This document shows, piece after piece, positions 26,332 to 35,188 of a DNA stretch of 61,179 nt. The notes below the pieces were generated by a model. That model was not told the DNA's origin. It was given only the letters and a program-made list of their open reading frames with translations, and searched no databases. A program made the position numbers and the translations under genes. The stretch is from Zoogloeaceae bacterium G21618-S1. Its GTDB lineage: Bacteria; Pseudomonadota; Gammaproteobacteria; Burkholderiales; Rhodocyclaceae. Positions within the stretch are counted from its first letter, which is position 1, and every line of letters starts with the position of its first letter. The stretch is taken from positions 1-61,179 of the forward strand of contig JAPWHF010000019.1 of the NCBI GenBank assembly GCA_027214125.1, in the 5' to 3' direction.

Positions 26332-27532
26332 TTAGGGGCTTACCTTGGACTGGTTATCGCGGAAATTTGAGTTATCACGCGGAGGCGGCGCGTCAAACGT
26401 CCGCCCGATGGAAGGCTTGCGAGGCTTTGCTGTCTTCCTTGTTTTCTTGGTTCATTTCGTAACTTTGATAAAGCCTTGGATATCCGGGAGTCCTGATTTC
26501 CTCGTGTTCGCAACGGCACTTCACACCATTGGCAATACTGGTGTTGACCTTTTTTTTGTTCTTAGCGGCTATCTCATCTACGGGTCATTGATTTCTCGTC
26601 GCCAGCAATTTCTGCGGTTTATGTCAAGGCGTGTTGTGCGCATCTATCCAGCCTTCGTTGCGGTCTTCACCGCATACGTCTTCCTATCCTTTCTGTTTCC
26701 AGCAGAGAACAAGATTCCCGCAACCGCGACAGAAGGTCTTTTTTACCTAATTCAAAACTTTCTGCTCCTGCCTGGGCTCTTTCCAATCGAGCCCATGATT
26801 ACCGTAGCGTGGTCATTGAGCTACGAAATGTTTTACTACTTACTGATTCCGCTAGTGATCACTCTGTTCCGGTTGCGTGGCCGCACTGCTATTTGGCGAA
26901 CAACATTTTTTTTGAGCGTGGCATCTGCGACAGCAATCTACTGCGCCATAAATGGTGGGCATGTCAGGCTCATCATGTTCATTTCGGGGATCGTCCTTTA
27001 CGAAGCAATGAACAGCCCTCGTATTCCATCTCCGCATAGCTTTTTCGGCCTTTCCGCCCTGTGTGTCGGCCTACTATGCACGCTGCTTCCAATGGAAGGA
27101 TCTGGAGCGTTTGCGTTTAAGGTCTGCATTCTTTTTGTTTCGTTCTTCGTCCTTTGCTTGGTCTGCTTTCGTGATTCCTCGGCGTGGCTACCTCGCGTTT
27201 TCTCTTGGACACCGCTACGTTGGTTGGGAAACATGAGCTACTCTTATTACTTGCTTCATGGGTTGGCGCTTAAGGCAGGATTTCTTGCACTCTCAATTAT
27301 GCTGCCTATCGCAGACTATGGCTCTTGGTTGTTCTGGGTCTTGCTACCACCAATGTTTGCTTTAACGCTCATTCCAACGTCGGCACTTTTCCTATTGGTC
27401 GAGCGACCCCTCTCACTGTCACCTCGAAAGTTAAAGGAAGAGCCGTCTGGTCTTCGTCTCGAAAACGCCCCTAACACTGCGCTCCAAGGGACGCTGCGCG
27501 ATAAAGCCGCGCAGCGTCCCTGAGCTTGAACG
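26332..27532 (+). mobile_element. integron-type gene cassette (single acyltransferase gene)
   Basis: The left edge is a core site GTTAGGG (26331-26337). The right edge is an attC-like site ending GTTGGGC (27532-27538). The first bases after the left crossover, TTAGGGGC, are exactly complementary to the start of the attC (GCCCCTAAC, 27467-27475), as required when a cassette is excised as a circle and its core site rejoined. The cassette is about 1.2 kb, holds one gene nearly edge to edge, and is AT-richer than the surroundings. No integron integrase lies in the window. Confidence 0.75.
26345..27523 (+). CDS. acyltransferase 3 family membrane protein (OafA-like), cassette-borne
   Basis: A 392-residue membrane acyltransferase with about ten hydrophobic segments. 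The family signature is present at the N-terminus (VRPMEGLRGFAVFLVFLVHF) and in FFVLSGYLIYG, with a typical SYSYYLLHG near the C-terminus. Such proteins O-acetylate surface polysaccharides or other cell-surface molecules. The TTG start at 26345 is chosen because AGGGG, part of the recombination core, lies upstream; ATG 26408 is the fallback but would cut into the signature. The last 19 residues are encoded by the attC site itself, common in cassette genes. Low GC marks transfer. Confidence 0.82.
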   Translation: MDWLSRKFELSRGGGASNVRPMEGLRGFAVFLVFLVHFVTLIKPWISGSPDFLVFATALHTIGNTGVDLFFVLSGYLIYGSLISRRQQFLRFMSRRVVRIYPAFVAVFTAYVFLSFLFPAENKIPATATEGLFYLIQNFLLLPGLFPIEPMITVAWSLSYEMFYYLLIPLVITLFRLRGRTAIWRTTFFLSVASATAIYCAINGGHVRLIMFISGIVLYEAMNSPRIPSPHSFFGLSALCVGLLCTLLPMEGSGAFAFKVCILFVSFFVLCLVCFRDSSAWLPRVFSWTPLRWLGNMSYSYYLLHGLALKAGFLALSIMLPIADYGSWLFWVLLPPMFALTLIPTSALFLLVERPLSLSPRKLKEEPSGLRLENAPNTALQGTLRDKAAQRP

Positions 27533-27538
27533 TTGGGC
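27467..27538 (+). repeat. attC recombination site
   Basis: The site runs from inverse core CCCTAAC to core GTTGGGC, 72 bp. A perfect 14-bp stem (27487-27500 with 27508-27521) lies inside, and the outer arms pair imperfectly with unpaired bases near GCTCCAAG / GAGCTTG, the asymmetry typical of folded attC. One base of the inverse core deviates from RYYYAAC. Confidence 0.75.
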
Positions 27539-27662
27539 ATAACGCGAATCAGCGATGAATCGTTATCAAAACCACCGCGCATATCGTGTTCCGTCCGTCG
27601 CTGGCGGCGGTGGTGTTTCCTCGTCCGTGCGTACTTCGCGCGGCAGGGCTTGCGCAGCCCGC

Positions 27663-27693
27663 GTAGGGCGCAATAACCGAAGGGCATTGCGCC
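27663..27693 (+). repeat. REP element 1
   Basis: A GTAG foot is followed by a hairpin with stem GGCGCAAT / ATTGCGCC (27667-27674 and 27686-27693). The loop AACCGAAGGGC is shared with the other two copies. Its stem has a C-G pair where the others have T-A, a compensatory change. Confidence 0.8.
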
Positions 27694-27837
27694 GTATGTC
27701 TCGCCCAATCCGCAAAACACATCCGAAGCGGCACCCCCGGCCAACCCTCTAAGACATTGGCGCGCCTACGAAGCTTCGGCGCTGACTGATCAGCAATCGT
27801 GTCTCTTCGAAAGGCATCGCAGCGGCAAGCGTTGAAT

Positions 27838-27868
27838 GGTGCAATGCCCTTCGGTTATTGCACCCTAC
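27838..27868 (-). repeat. REP element 2
   Basis: Read on the minus strand it starts GTAGGGTGCAAT and ends ATTGCACC, with the same loop as copy 1. It lies just downstream of the transposase gene and is inverted relative to copy 1. Confidence 0.8.
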
Positions 27869-27891
27869 GAAGGCGCGTTCTCCTCGGCATG

Positions 27892-28425
27892 TCACTCCAT
27901 ACCATCCAACCCGTCTGCGTCGGCGCTGCCCGCCCAATCCTGCGGATAGACACCGGCCGCGACCAGCCGATGGAAGGTTGAATACGGCCAGTCGGCCACG
28001 CGCGACACATGACCGTGCTTGACCGGGTTGAAGTGCAGGTAGTCCATGTGCGCTGCGAAATCGCGCTCATCGCGAATCAGGTGTTCCCAATAACGCCGTT
28101 GCCACACGCCGCGTTCTCCGCGTGCCTGCCGCACGCTTGAACGGCGTTCGGTGGAGGGGAGTTGTTTTGAAAAGCCCGCCTTGATCAAACGCCAGCGGGT
28201 GGCAAAGTTGGCGTCGCCCGGCGGGAGTTCGATCACGCAATACAGGTGCTCTGGCAACACCACCCATCCATGAATCGCAAACGGATGCCGGCGGCGGACT
28301 TCGCTGACCGCGTTGCGAAGCAGATCGATGTGGCGAGTGAAGATGTCATTGCCGCACCGCTGCAAGGCATTGACGGTGAAGAAATACGTTCCGCCCGGAT
28401 ACCAGGCGCGTCGATAGTCGGGCAT
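27892..28425 (-). CDS. REP-associated tyrosine transposase (RAYT), HUH motif damaged
   Basis: A 177-residue Y1/IS200-like transposase of the REP-associated type. Landmarks: MPDYRRAWYPGGTYFFTVN at the start, catalytic Y129 in MDYLHFNPVKHG, and the KHGHV-x-WPYSTFHR tail. The HUH metal site normally reads H-x-H; here it is H60-L61-Y62 in LPEHLYCVIE. One base (28242) would convert Tyr back to His, so loss is probably recent and the enzyme is likely inactive. ATG 28425 matches family N-termini; the frame is open further upstream. REP copies lie just outside both ends, the standard RAYT arrangement. Confidence 0.85.
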   Translation of the reverse strand: MPDYRRAWYPGGTYFFTVNALQRCGNDIFTRHIDLLRNAVSEVRRRHPFAIHGWVVLPEHLYCVIELPPGDANFATRWRLIKAGFSKQLPSTERRSSVRQARGERGVWQRRYWEHLIRDERDFAAHMDYLHFNPVKHGHVSRVADWPYSTFHRLVAAGVYPQDWAGSADADGLDGME

Positions 28426-28518
28426 GCCGGGATGATGACAATGGCAATTTCTGATGGCAATACTTTGCCGGAATTTTCTCTCGACTTTTCCGGGCGTCGC
28501 TATGAACAACCGTTTAGT

Positions 28519-28549
28519 GGTGCAATGCCCTTCGGTTGTTGCACCCTAC
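28519..28549 (-). repeat. REP element 3
   Basis: Same orientation as copy 2 and differing at one base (GTTGCACC instead of ATTGCACC on the plus strand), giving a G-T wobble in the stem. It lies about 95 bases upstream of the RAYT start. Confidence 0.8.
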
Positions 28550-28623
28550 GGGAGGGGCCGCACGCAGTGTCCTCTGTGCGACCCAGAGCGCTTCACCCGG
28601 CCGGATGAAAATCACTCTGCCGC

Positions 28624-29658
28624 TCAACGCAAAACCGGCGCATCGACCAGCCGTGATCTCACGATGGTGCCCGCAGCCAGTGCCGGTTGGCCACCGGCGG
28701 ACATGGCCGGCGCTTGCTCCAGCGGCAGCACGGCGCCACGCATATCATTTTCGACGCCCATCTGGATGGCGTCGCGGCCGTTGGCAAAGTGGAGTGCCCG
28801 CCAGTGCCCGTCTACGTCCTGGACGCGATCGAGCGCAATGCGCAGCTTGCCACCACCTGCGAAACCCGCCGCACGAGCAGACACGACCCGGCCGGTGGCG
28901 GGTGCGCCGCGCGCGATGACACGTTCGCCCTTGATGAACACATCTTGCTTGACGCGGTAGTGGATCGACTGCCCCGCACGTGCCGTGCGCGATGACAGCA
29001 CCCGCATGCTCAACAGTTCGACGATGGGCTTGCCCGTCGCCGTTGTGCCGTCGAACGGCGCGGGGCGCAGCGGGTTGTCCGGGTCATGGTCGAGCAGACG
29101 GTTCAGACACATCATGTAGCGCACAATCCCGCCGGCGTGCGATGAGTCGCGTGACTTCATGACAAGTTCAAGGGAGTCGGTATTGATATACACCTCAGTG
29201 CCCGCCGGGCGCTCGGAGAAGCGCGCGAACAAGTGCCCTTCCGGGCGGTGGTTCAAGATCGCGGCACGATCCACCGTGCGGGTCAGCGCCACGACTTCGT
29301 CGGACAGGTGCGCATCAAAGCGGAAGCCGAGCGGCGTCGCGGCATCAACGAGCAAGTCTTTGGCCCGGGCTTTTGAGACCGGCAAGATCGCCGCGTAGGC
29401 GCCATTCACCGTATCGCGCTGCTGCAAATGAGCGATGCAACCGTAGCCAGTCCATATTTCCGTGCCCGCCCATGCTTTCCGGCCATCCACCGAAACCACC
29501 GTCCAGCCTTCCACCTCAACCGTCGTCCAGCCGGTCGCAGAGAACTGCAATCGGATCGGCTCGGCTGATGTAATGCGGGTGGCCGGCGCCGATTTATCGA
29601 GGCCGGCGCAGCCACTCAGCGCCAGTATTGCCGCGATCCATACCATTCCGCTCCGCAT
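28624..29658 (-). CDS. predicted lipoprotein of unknown function
   Basis: About 344 residues from ATG 29658, which has AAGGGGAAGG upstream. A lipoprotein signal ends in LSGC (Cys about residue 17). No family is recognised. The middle contains two cysteine-bearing segments, and the C-terminal third (from about residue 215) looks like a beta-rich domain with alternating V/G/R residues (RVIARGAPATGRVVSA). It is probably periplasm- or outer-membrane-associated. It stands alone, downstream of the DUF2502 gene on the same strand. Confidence 0.65.
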   Translation of the reverse strand: MRSGMVWIAAILALSGCAGLDKSAPATRITSAEPIRLQFSATGWTTVEVEGWTVVSVDGRKAWAGTEIWTGYGCIAHLQQRDTVNGAYAAILPVSKARAKDLLVDAATPLGFRFDAHLSDEVVALTRTVDRAAILNHRPEGHLFARFSERPAGTEVYINTDSLELVMKSRDSSHAGGIVRYMMCLNRLLDHDPDNPLRPAPFDGTTATGKPIVELLSMRVLSSRTARAGQSIHYRVKQDVFIKGERVIARGAPATGRVVSARAAGFAGGGKLRIALDRVQDVDGHWRALHFANGRDAIQMGVENDMRGAVLPLEQAPAMSAGGQPALAAGTIVRSRLVDAPVLR

Positions 29659-29801
29659 TGACCTTCCCCTTCGGCCCATCGACGGGCCCGCCTGTTAACC
29701 ATAGCGGATGAGGCCGCAAACGGGGCTTCGGGGTCGGCGGGGCGCTGCCGGCAACACGGCTCGCCCTGTGGGCACGGGACGCGCCTCGGGCACAACGGGC
29801 G

Positions 29802-29825
29802 AAAAAAGCCGCCCATCGGGGCGGC
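29802..29825 (-). terminator. terminator of the DUF2502 gene
   Basis: On the minus strand GCCGCCC-CGAT-GGGCGGC is followed by six T residues (29807-29802). It lies 21 bases after the DUF2502 stop. Confidence 0.85.
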
Positions 29826-29845
29826 GGTAAAACTGTAAGAAGCGC

Positions 29846-30130
29846 TCAGCAGTTGCCTTTCTTGGCCTGCCCCGGCGGGCAGTGCCTGCTCTTCTTGCCT
29901 TTGTAGCGATGGTCGTCGTCGTAGTCGTGGGGGTGGTGCTTTTTCCAGTACACCGGATCACGCCACACGCCGCCGTCCCAGTAGTAGCCCCGGCGGTCGC
30001 GTTCACCAACACTGATGCTTACGCCGCCGGCCTGAATCCGCACGCGATCGATATCGATGTTTACATCAGACGCATGCGTGAGCGCAGACGCGCCGGCCAG
30101 CAGCATGGCCGCAAGCAAAACCTTTTTCAT
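29846..30130 (-). CDS. DUF2502 (YpeC-like) small secreted protein
   Basis: A 94-residue protein. A signal peptide (about 1-20, ending THAS) is followed by the DUF2502 block RRGYYWDGGVWRD (about 46-58), as in E. coli YpeC, then a His/Lys/Asp-rich tail. Two cysteines lie in the last dozen residues. ATG 30130 has GGAG upstream and a terminator follows. Function of the family is unknown; periplasmic location is expected. Confidence 0.75.
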   Translation of the reverse strand: MKKVLLAAMLLAGASALTHASDVNIDIDRVRIQAGGVSISVGERDRRGYYWDGGVWRDPVYWKKHHPHDYDDDHRYKGKKSRHCPPGQAKKGNC

Positions 30131-30281
30131 ACACATCTCCGGGTAGATCTTGGCACGTTGTCTGCAGGCGCTTGTGGTCGATGCGACCTCGCCTGACACT
30201 ACGAACGACATAGACGGTGCGAACTGTACACCGGACCCGCGCCCCGGCGGCAGACGTTTCATCTCACGATGTATCGCGCGC

Positions 30282-31148
30282 TCAGGCAAGGCTGCTGGCG
30301 ATGTAGTCCGACAGGCGCTCGGCCGCTTCGCTGGGTGCGGCGGGCGTAGAGGATGCAGCGGCGGTGTGCAGGCGTACCTCCAGACTGCCCATTTCAGGGA
30401 AGCCGTCTCGCTCGCCCAAGCGGCGCACACCGTCCGGAACGGTGCTATCAGCCAGCACCGTGACACCCAGGCCAGCGCGCACCGCGGCCGTGATGCCGCT
30501 GTAGCTTGAACTGGTGTAGGCAATCTGCCAGGGCAGGCCCTGGCGATTGAGGTTGAGCAGGACCCGGTTGCGATAGATGCACGGCGGCGGCGCGACCACC
30601 AGTGACAGCGGGCGCTCTTCATGACGTACATGATCCTGACTGGTGACCCACACCAACGGCTCGGTGAGCACCTTGATGCCGCCGCCATCGCCCGGCCCGT
30701 CGTGCAAGGCCACCACCAGATCGAACTCGCCCTCGTCCATGCGCTTGAGCAGGTTCTTGGAGAGGTCGCAGGTCACCTCAAGCATCACATTGGGATGCGA
30801 CTGGGCGAACTTGCCGAGAATCACCGGCAGCAAGGAGGCGGTGTACTCATGCGGCGCGCCGAGCCGCACGCTGCCGGCCACCTTGGGGCGAAACAGACTA
30901 CCGACCGCCTCGTCGTTGAGCGCCAGCATGCGCCGACCGTATTCGAGCAGCATCGTGCCCTGCTCGGTCAGGCGCACTTTATGCGAGCCGCGCACAAACA
31001 GCTGCGCGTCGAGCAAATCTTCAAGCCGGCGAATCTGCAGGCTGACGGCCGACTGGGTGCGCCCGACCGCTTCGGCGGCACGCGTAAAGCTGCCGGTATC
31101 CACCGTTTTGACAAAGGTGCGGAGGAGCTCCGTCGGGATGTTGATCAT
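30282..31148 (-). CDS. LysR-family transcriptional regulator
   Basis: A 288-residue LysR protein. The winged HTH is at about 5-63 (FTRAAEAVGRTQSAVSLQIRRLE), followed by a two-lobed effector domain (about 90-285). It resembles the LrhA/PecT branch more than GcvA. It is divergent from gcvH across 127 bp, and a T-N11-A palindrome lies 11 bases before its start codon. Control of the glycine operon is possible but not shown, as the family also regulates distant targets. Confidence 0.85.
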   Translation of the reverse strand: MINIPTELLRTFVKTVDTGSFTRAAEAVGRTQSAVSLQIRRLEDLLDAQLFVRGSHKVRLTEQGTMLLEYGRRMLALNDEAVGSLFRPKVAGSVRLGAPHEYTASLLPVILGKFAQSHPNVMLEVTCDLSKNLLKRMDEGEFDLVVALHDGPGDGGGIKVLTEPLVWVTSQDHVRHEERPLSLVVAPPPCIYRNRVLLNLNRQGLPWQIAYTSSSYSGITAAVRAGLGVTVLADSTVPDGVRRLGERDGFPEMGSLEVRLHTAAASSTPAAPSEAAERLSDYIASSLA

Positions 31149-31158
31149 CGAATCATCA

Positions 31159-31175
31159 CATTTGCGTCACTAATG
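31159..31175. promoter_or_regulatory. candidate LysR box
   Basis: CATTTGCGTCACTAATG has CATT/AATG arms and a T-N11-A core, the LysR pattern. It lies between the LysR start and gcvH. No glycine-riboswitch pattern is visible in this leader. Confidence 0.45.
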
Positions 31176-31275
31176 ATTTCATTTCAACTATTAACCCAGC
31201 AAATGTCAATGTGCCCTTACGATGCCCCACACTCACAGACATTTCACGCCAGACACCGAAGCGAGGAGACCTCAA

Positions 31276-31647
31276 ATGACCACACTCAAGTACACCGAAG
31301 ACCACGAATGGCTGCGACTCGAAGGCAATGGCGAGGTCAGCATCGGCATTACCGACCACGCCCAGAACGCGCTTGGGGACATCGTTTTCGTGCAGCTGCC
31401 CGATGTCGGCGCCAGCTTTGCTGCGGGCGATGAAGCCGCCGTGATCGAGTCGGTCAAAGCCGCGGGCGACCTGAAGATGCCGCTGAGCGGCACCGTCGTC
31501 GCGGTCAACGAAGCGCTCGCCGACACCCCCGCCACGGTCAACGAAGATCCGCTCGGCGACGGCTGGTTCATCCGCATCAAGCTGGACGACTCTGCCGCCC
31601 TCGACGGCCTGCTCGACGAGGCTGCCTACAACGCGCTGATCGACTGA
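31276..31647 (+). CDS. gcvH: glycine cleavage system H protein
   Basis: A 123-residue lipoyl carrier. The lipoylated lysine is K61 in IESVKAAGDL. ATG 31276 has AGGAGA upstream, and the N-terminus MTTLKYTEDHEWL is typical. H protein shuttles the aminomethyl group between P, T and L proteins. It is the first gene of a long glycine/serine/one-carbon operon; gcvP follows after 27 bases. Confidence 0.97.
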   Translation: MTTLKYTEDHEWLRLEGNGEVSIGITDHAQNALGDIVFVQLPDVGASFAAGDEAAVIESVKAAGDLKMPLSGTVVAVNEALADTPATVNEDPLGDGWFIRIKLDDSAALDGLLDEAAYNALID

Positions 31648-31674
31648 TCGGCCACGCACGGGATCGCCCACGCC

Positions 31675-34557
31675 ATGAATCTGAACGACACGTCCCTCGC
31701 CGCGACGCTCACCCAGCTCGAGCAGCGCGACGACTTCATCGGCCGCCACATCGGCCCCGATTCGCCCGAAATCTCGGCCATGTTGCGCGCTCTCGAACTC
31801 GACAGCCTCGACCAACTGGTCGATCAGGTGGTGCCGGCATCGATTCGCGCACAGTCGCCGCTGGCACTGCCGCCGGCGCGCACCGAGCCCGAAACCCTGG
31901 CCCGTCTGCGCGAGATCGCCGACGGCAACCAGGTGTTCAAATCCTTCATTGGCATGGGCTATCACGACACCCACACGCCGACGGTGATCCTGCGCAACGT
32001 GATGGAAAACCCGGCCTGGTACACCGCCTACACGCCCTACCAGCCCGAGATTTCGCAGGGCCGGCTGGAGGCGCTGCTCAACTTCCAGACCATGGTGTCG
32101 GAGCTCACCGGCCTCGGCATTGCCAACGCATCTTTGCTCGACGAAGCCACCGCTGCCGCCGAAGCGATGAGCTTTTGCCAGCGTCTGTCCAAGAGCAAAT
32201 CGACCGTCTTCTTTGTCTCGAAAGACTGCCACCCACAAACCATCGAAGTCGTCCGCACCCGCGCCGAGCCGCTGGGCATCGAGGTCGTCGTCGGTGATGT
32301 CGCGGCCGACATCGCCACGCAAGAGTGCTTCGGCGTGCTGCTGCAATACCCGGCCAGCCGCGGCGAAATCATCGATTACGCCGAACTCACCGCCGCCGCG
32401 CATGCCAAGAACGCGCTGGTTGTCGTGGCCGCCGACCTGCTCAGCCTGACGCTGCTCAAGCCGCCGGGCGAGTTCGGCGCCGACGTGGCCATCGGCACCA
32501 CCCAGCGCTTTGGTGTGCCGCTCGGCTTCGGTGGCCCGCACGCCGCCTACTTTGCCACCAATGACGCCAACAAACGCGTCATGCCCGGCCGTGTGGCGGG
32601 CGTGTCCATCGACAGCCACGGCGAGCCGGCTTACCGCCTGGCGATGCAAACACGCGAGCAACACATTCGCCGCGAAAAGGCGACCAGCAACATCTGCACC
32701 GCGCAGGCGCTGCTCGCCATCATGGCCAGCCTCTACGCCTGCTACCACGGCCCGGCCGGCCTCAGCACCATCGCCCGCCGCGTGCATCGCCTCACCGCGA
32801 TTCTCGCCAACGGCCTGCGTCAGCTCGACGCCGATGTGCTGAACACCGCCTTTTTCGACACGGTGACCATCGCCGTGGCCGACGCCCCGGCGGTGCATGC
32901 CGCCGCCCACGCCCGCCGCATGAACCTGCGCGACATCGACGCACGCACGGTCGGCATCTCGCTCGACGAGACCACCACACGTGCCGACATCGAAGCCCTG
33001 TGGGCGGTCTTTGCCGGCGGCCGTGCGCTGCCCGATTTCGACGCCACCGATGCCCGCAGCGCCGATGCGCTGCCGGCCGGGTTGCTGCGCGAATCGCGCT
33101 TCCTGACGCATCCGGTGTTCAACAGCCACCACTCCGAAACGCAGATGCTGCGCTACATGCGCCGCCTGGCCGACAAGGACCTGGCGCTGGATCGCACCAT
33201 GATCCCGCTCGGCTCCTGCACCATGAAGCTCAACGCCACCACCGAGATGATTCCGGTGACCTGGCGCGAGTTCGGTGGCCTGCACCCCTTCGCCCCGGCC
33301 GCGCAAACCCTGGGCTACAAAACGCTCACCGACGAGCTGGAGCAGATGCTATGCGTGTGCACCGGCTACGACGCCGTGTCACTACAGCCCAACGCCGGCT
33401 CGCAGGGCGAGTACGCCGGCCTGCTCGCCATCCGCGCTTACCACGCCAGCCGTGGCGAAGCGCATCGCGATGTGTGTTTGATCCCCAGCTCCGCCCACGG
33501 CACCAACCCGGCCACCTCGCAAATGGCCGGCCTGCGTGTGGTGGTGGTGGCCTGCGACGACAAAGGCAACGTCGACGTCGCCGATCTGCGCGCCAAGGCC
33601 GAGCAGCACAGCGCCAAGCTGGCGGCGATCATGATCACCTACCCTTCCACCCACGGCGTGTTTGAAACCGCGGTGGGCGAGATCTGCGAGATCGTTCATG
33701 GCCACGGCGGCCAGGTGTACATCGACGGCGCCAACATGAATGCCATGGTCGGCCTGTGCGCGCCGGGCAAGTTCGGCGGCGACGTCTCGCACCTGAACCT
33801 GCACAAGACCTTCTGCATTCCGCACGGCGGCGGCGGCCCCGGCGTGGGCCCGATCGGCGTCAAGTCGCACCTCGCCCCCTTCCTGCCCGGCCACGCCGGC
33901 ACCGGCCTCAAAGGCATCGGCGCAGTCGCCGCGGCGCCCTATGGCAGCGCCAGCATTTTGCCCATCACCTGGGCTTACATCACCTTGATGGGCCGCGAAG
34001 GTCTGCGTCAGGCGAGCGTGATGGCAATCCTCAACGCCAACTACATCGCCCGCCGCCTCGCCCCGCACTACCCGGTGCTATATCAGGGCGAAAACGGCCT
34101 GGTCGCGCACGAGTGCATTCTCGATCTGCGCCCGCTCAAGGAGCGCACCGGCATCACCGTCGATGACGTCGCCAAGCGGCTGATCGACTTCGGCTTCCAT
34201 GCCCCGACCATGTCCTTCCCGGTCGCCGGCACGCTGATGATCGAACCGACCGAGAGCGAGTCGAAAGACGAACTCGACCGCTTCTGCGACGCCATGATCG
34301 CCATCCGCGAGGAGATCGAGCAGGTCGGCGAGGGCCGTCTCGATGCCAAAGACAACCCACTGGTCAACGCGCCGCACACCGCGACTGCGCTGGTGGGCGA
34401 ATGGACCCATCCGTACAGCCGTGAGCAGGCCGTGTTCCCGCTCGCCAGCCTGCGTGCCAACAAGTACTGGCCGCCGGTCGGCCGGGTGGACAACGTGTAT
34501 GGCGACCGCAACCTGGTCTGCTCATGCCCGCCCATGTCTGCTTACGAAACGCCTTGA
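31675..34557 (+). CDS. gcvP: glycine dehydrogenase (decarboxylating), single-chain P protein
   Basis: A 960-residue P protein, the full fused form. The PLP lysine is K711 in [18 protein letters not shown]. The N-terminal half begins with FIGRHIGPD and contains [11 protein letters not shown]. It decarboxylates glycine and loads the aminomethyl group onto GcvH. An ACT-domain gene starts 11 bases downstream. No lpd gene (L protein) is in the operon, so that subunit must come from elsewhere. Confidence 0.97.
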   Translation: MNLNDTSLAATLTQLEQRDDFIGRHIGPDSPEISAMLRALELDSLDQLVDQVVPASIRAQSPLALPPARTEPETLARLREIADGNQVFKSFIGMGYHDTHTPTVILRNVMENPAWYTAYTPYQPEISQGRLEALLNFQTMVSELTGLGIANASLLDEATAAAEAMSFCQRLSKSKSTVFFVSKDCHPQTIEVVRTRAEPLGIEVVVGDVAADIATQECFGVLLQYPASRGEIIDYAELTAAAHAKNALVVVAADLLSLTLLKPPGEFGADVAIGTTQRFGVPLGFGGPHAAYFATNDANKRVMPGRVAGVSIDSHGEPAYRLAMQTREQHIRREKATSNICTAQALLAIMASLYACYHGPAGLSTIARRVHRLTAILANGLRQLDADVLNTAFFDTVTIAVADAPAVHAAAHARRMNLRDIDARTVGISLDETTTRADIEALWAVFAGGRALPDFDATDARSADALPAGLLRESRFLTHPVFNSHHSETQMLRYMRRLADKDLALDRTMIPLGSCTMKLNATTEMIPVTWREFGGLHPFAPAAQTLGYKTLTDELEQMLCVCTGYDAVSLQPNAGSQGEYAGLLAIRAYHASRGEAHRDVCLIPSSAHGTNPATSQMAGLRVVVVACDDKGNVDVADLRAKAEQHSAKLAAIMITYPSTHGVFETAVGEICEIVHGHGGQVYIDGANMNAMVGLCAPGKFGGDVSHLNLHKTFCIPHGGGGPGVGPIGVKSHLAPFLPGHAGTGLKGIGAVAAAPYGSASILPITWAYITLMGREGLRQASVMAILNANYIARRLAPHYPVLYQGENGLVAHECILDLRPLKERTGITVDDVAKRLIDFGFHAPTMSFPVAGTLMIEPTESESKDELDRFCDAMIAIREEIEQVGEGRLDAKDNPLVNAPHTATALVGEWTHPYSREQAVFPLASLRANKYWPPVGRVDNVYGDRNLVCSCPPMSAYETP

Positions 34558-34568
34558 GGAGTGCCCCG

Positions 34569-35099
34569 ATGAATGTCTCGTTCGTGATTACCGTACTCGG
34601 CCCGGACCGCCCCGGTCTGGTCAGCGCGCTGGCCACACGTGCCGGCAACTGCGGCGCCAACTGGCTCGAAAGCAACATGGCGCAACTGGCCGGGCAGTTT
34701 GCCGGCATCGTGCGCCTGGACATTGAAGAGCACCGCGCCGACGCACTCGAAACCGCCCTGCGCGGCCTCGAAACCGAAGGCCTGCGCCTGACAATCGAGC
34801 GCAGCACCGCACCGGCCAGCACCGACACGCCCCGCCCCACCACGCTGGAAGTCATCGGCCATGACCGCCCCGGCATCGTGCGCGACATCTCGGCCGTGCT
34901 CGCCCGCCACGGTGCCAGCATCGACCGGCTCGACTCCTTCTGCGAGAGCGCCTCCTTCAGTGGCGAGCCGCTGTTCCGCGCGCGCATTGCGCTCCACCTG
35001 CCGGCCGCGCTGTCACTGGCCAGCCTGCAGACCGACCTCGAAGCGCTGGCGGATGAGCTGATGGTCGACATCAGCCTGGCGGGCGACACCGCCGGCTGA
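34569..35099 (+). CDS. gcvR: ACT-domain regulatory protein, GcvR-like
   Basis: A 176-residue protein with two ACT domains (about 1-75 and 88-170), each opening with a GPDRPGLV / GHDRPGIV glycine-rich turn. This is the architecture of GcvR, which antagonises GcvA in E. coli. ATG 34569 has GAGGAG upstream. Inside the gcv operon it probably senses glycine. No GcvA is obvious here, so its partner may be the divergent LysR protein or something unlinked. Confidence 0.8.
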   Translation: MNVSFVITVLGPDRPGLVSALATRAGNCGANWLESNMAQLAGQFAGIVRLDIEEHRADALETALRGLETEGLRLTIERSTAPASTDTPRPTTLEVIGHDRPGIVRDISAVLARHGASIDRLDSFCESASFSGEPLFRARIALHLPAALSLASLQTDLEALADELMVDISLAGDTAG

Positions 35100-35188
35100 A
35101 TCCAAACACATACGGCGCCGGCACGACCACCGGGCAACATCGCCGCAGGCGCCGCCCGCTTGACCCACCGACTTCATCAGGAACGACC

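Larger units (their letters stand above)
27539..27891. other. non-coding accessory segment with two REP hairpins
   Basis: These 353 bp lie between the attC and the transposase stop. They carry two REP elements in opposite orientation (listed separately). I see no other gene, and no second attC beginning with GCCCAAC that would mark another cassette. Confidence 0.5.

Noticed and set aside
27539-27740. A second cassette after the attC
   Set aside because: No attC-like site beginning with the required complement (GCCCAAC) was found downstream, and no coding gene fills the segment.
31149-31275. Possible glycine riboswitch before gcvH
   Set aside because: No aptamer-like core or paired stems are visible in this 127-bp leader; only a LysR-type palindrome was found.
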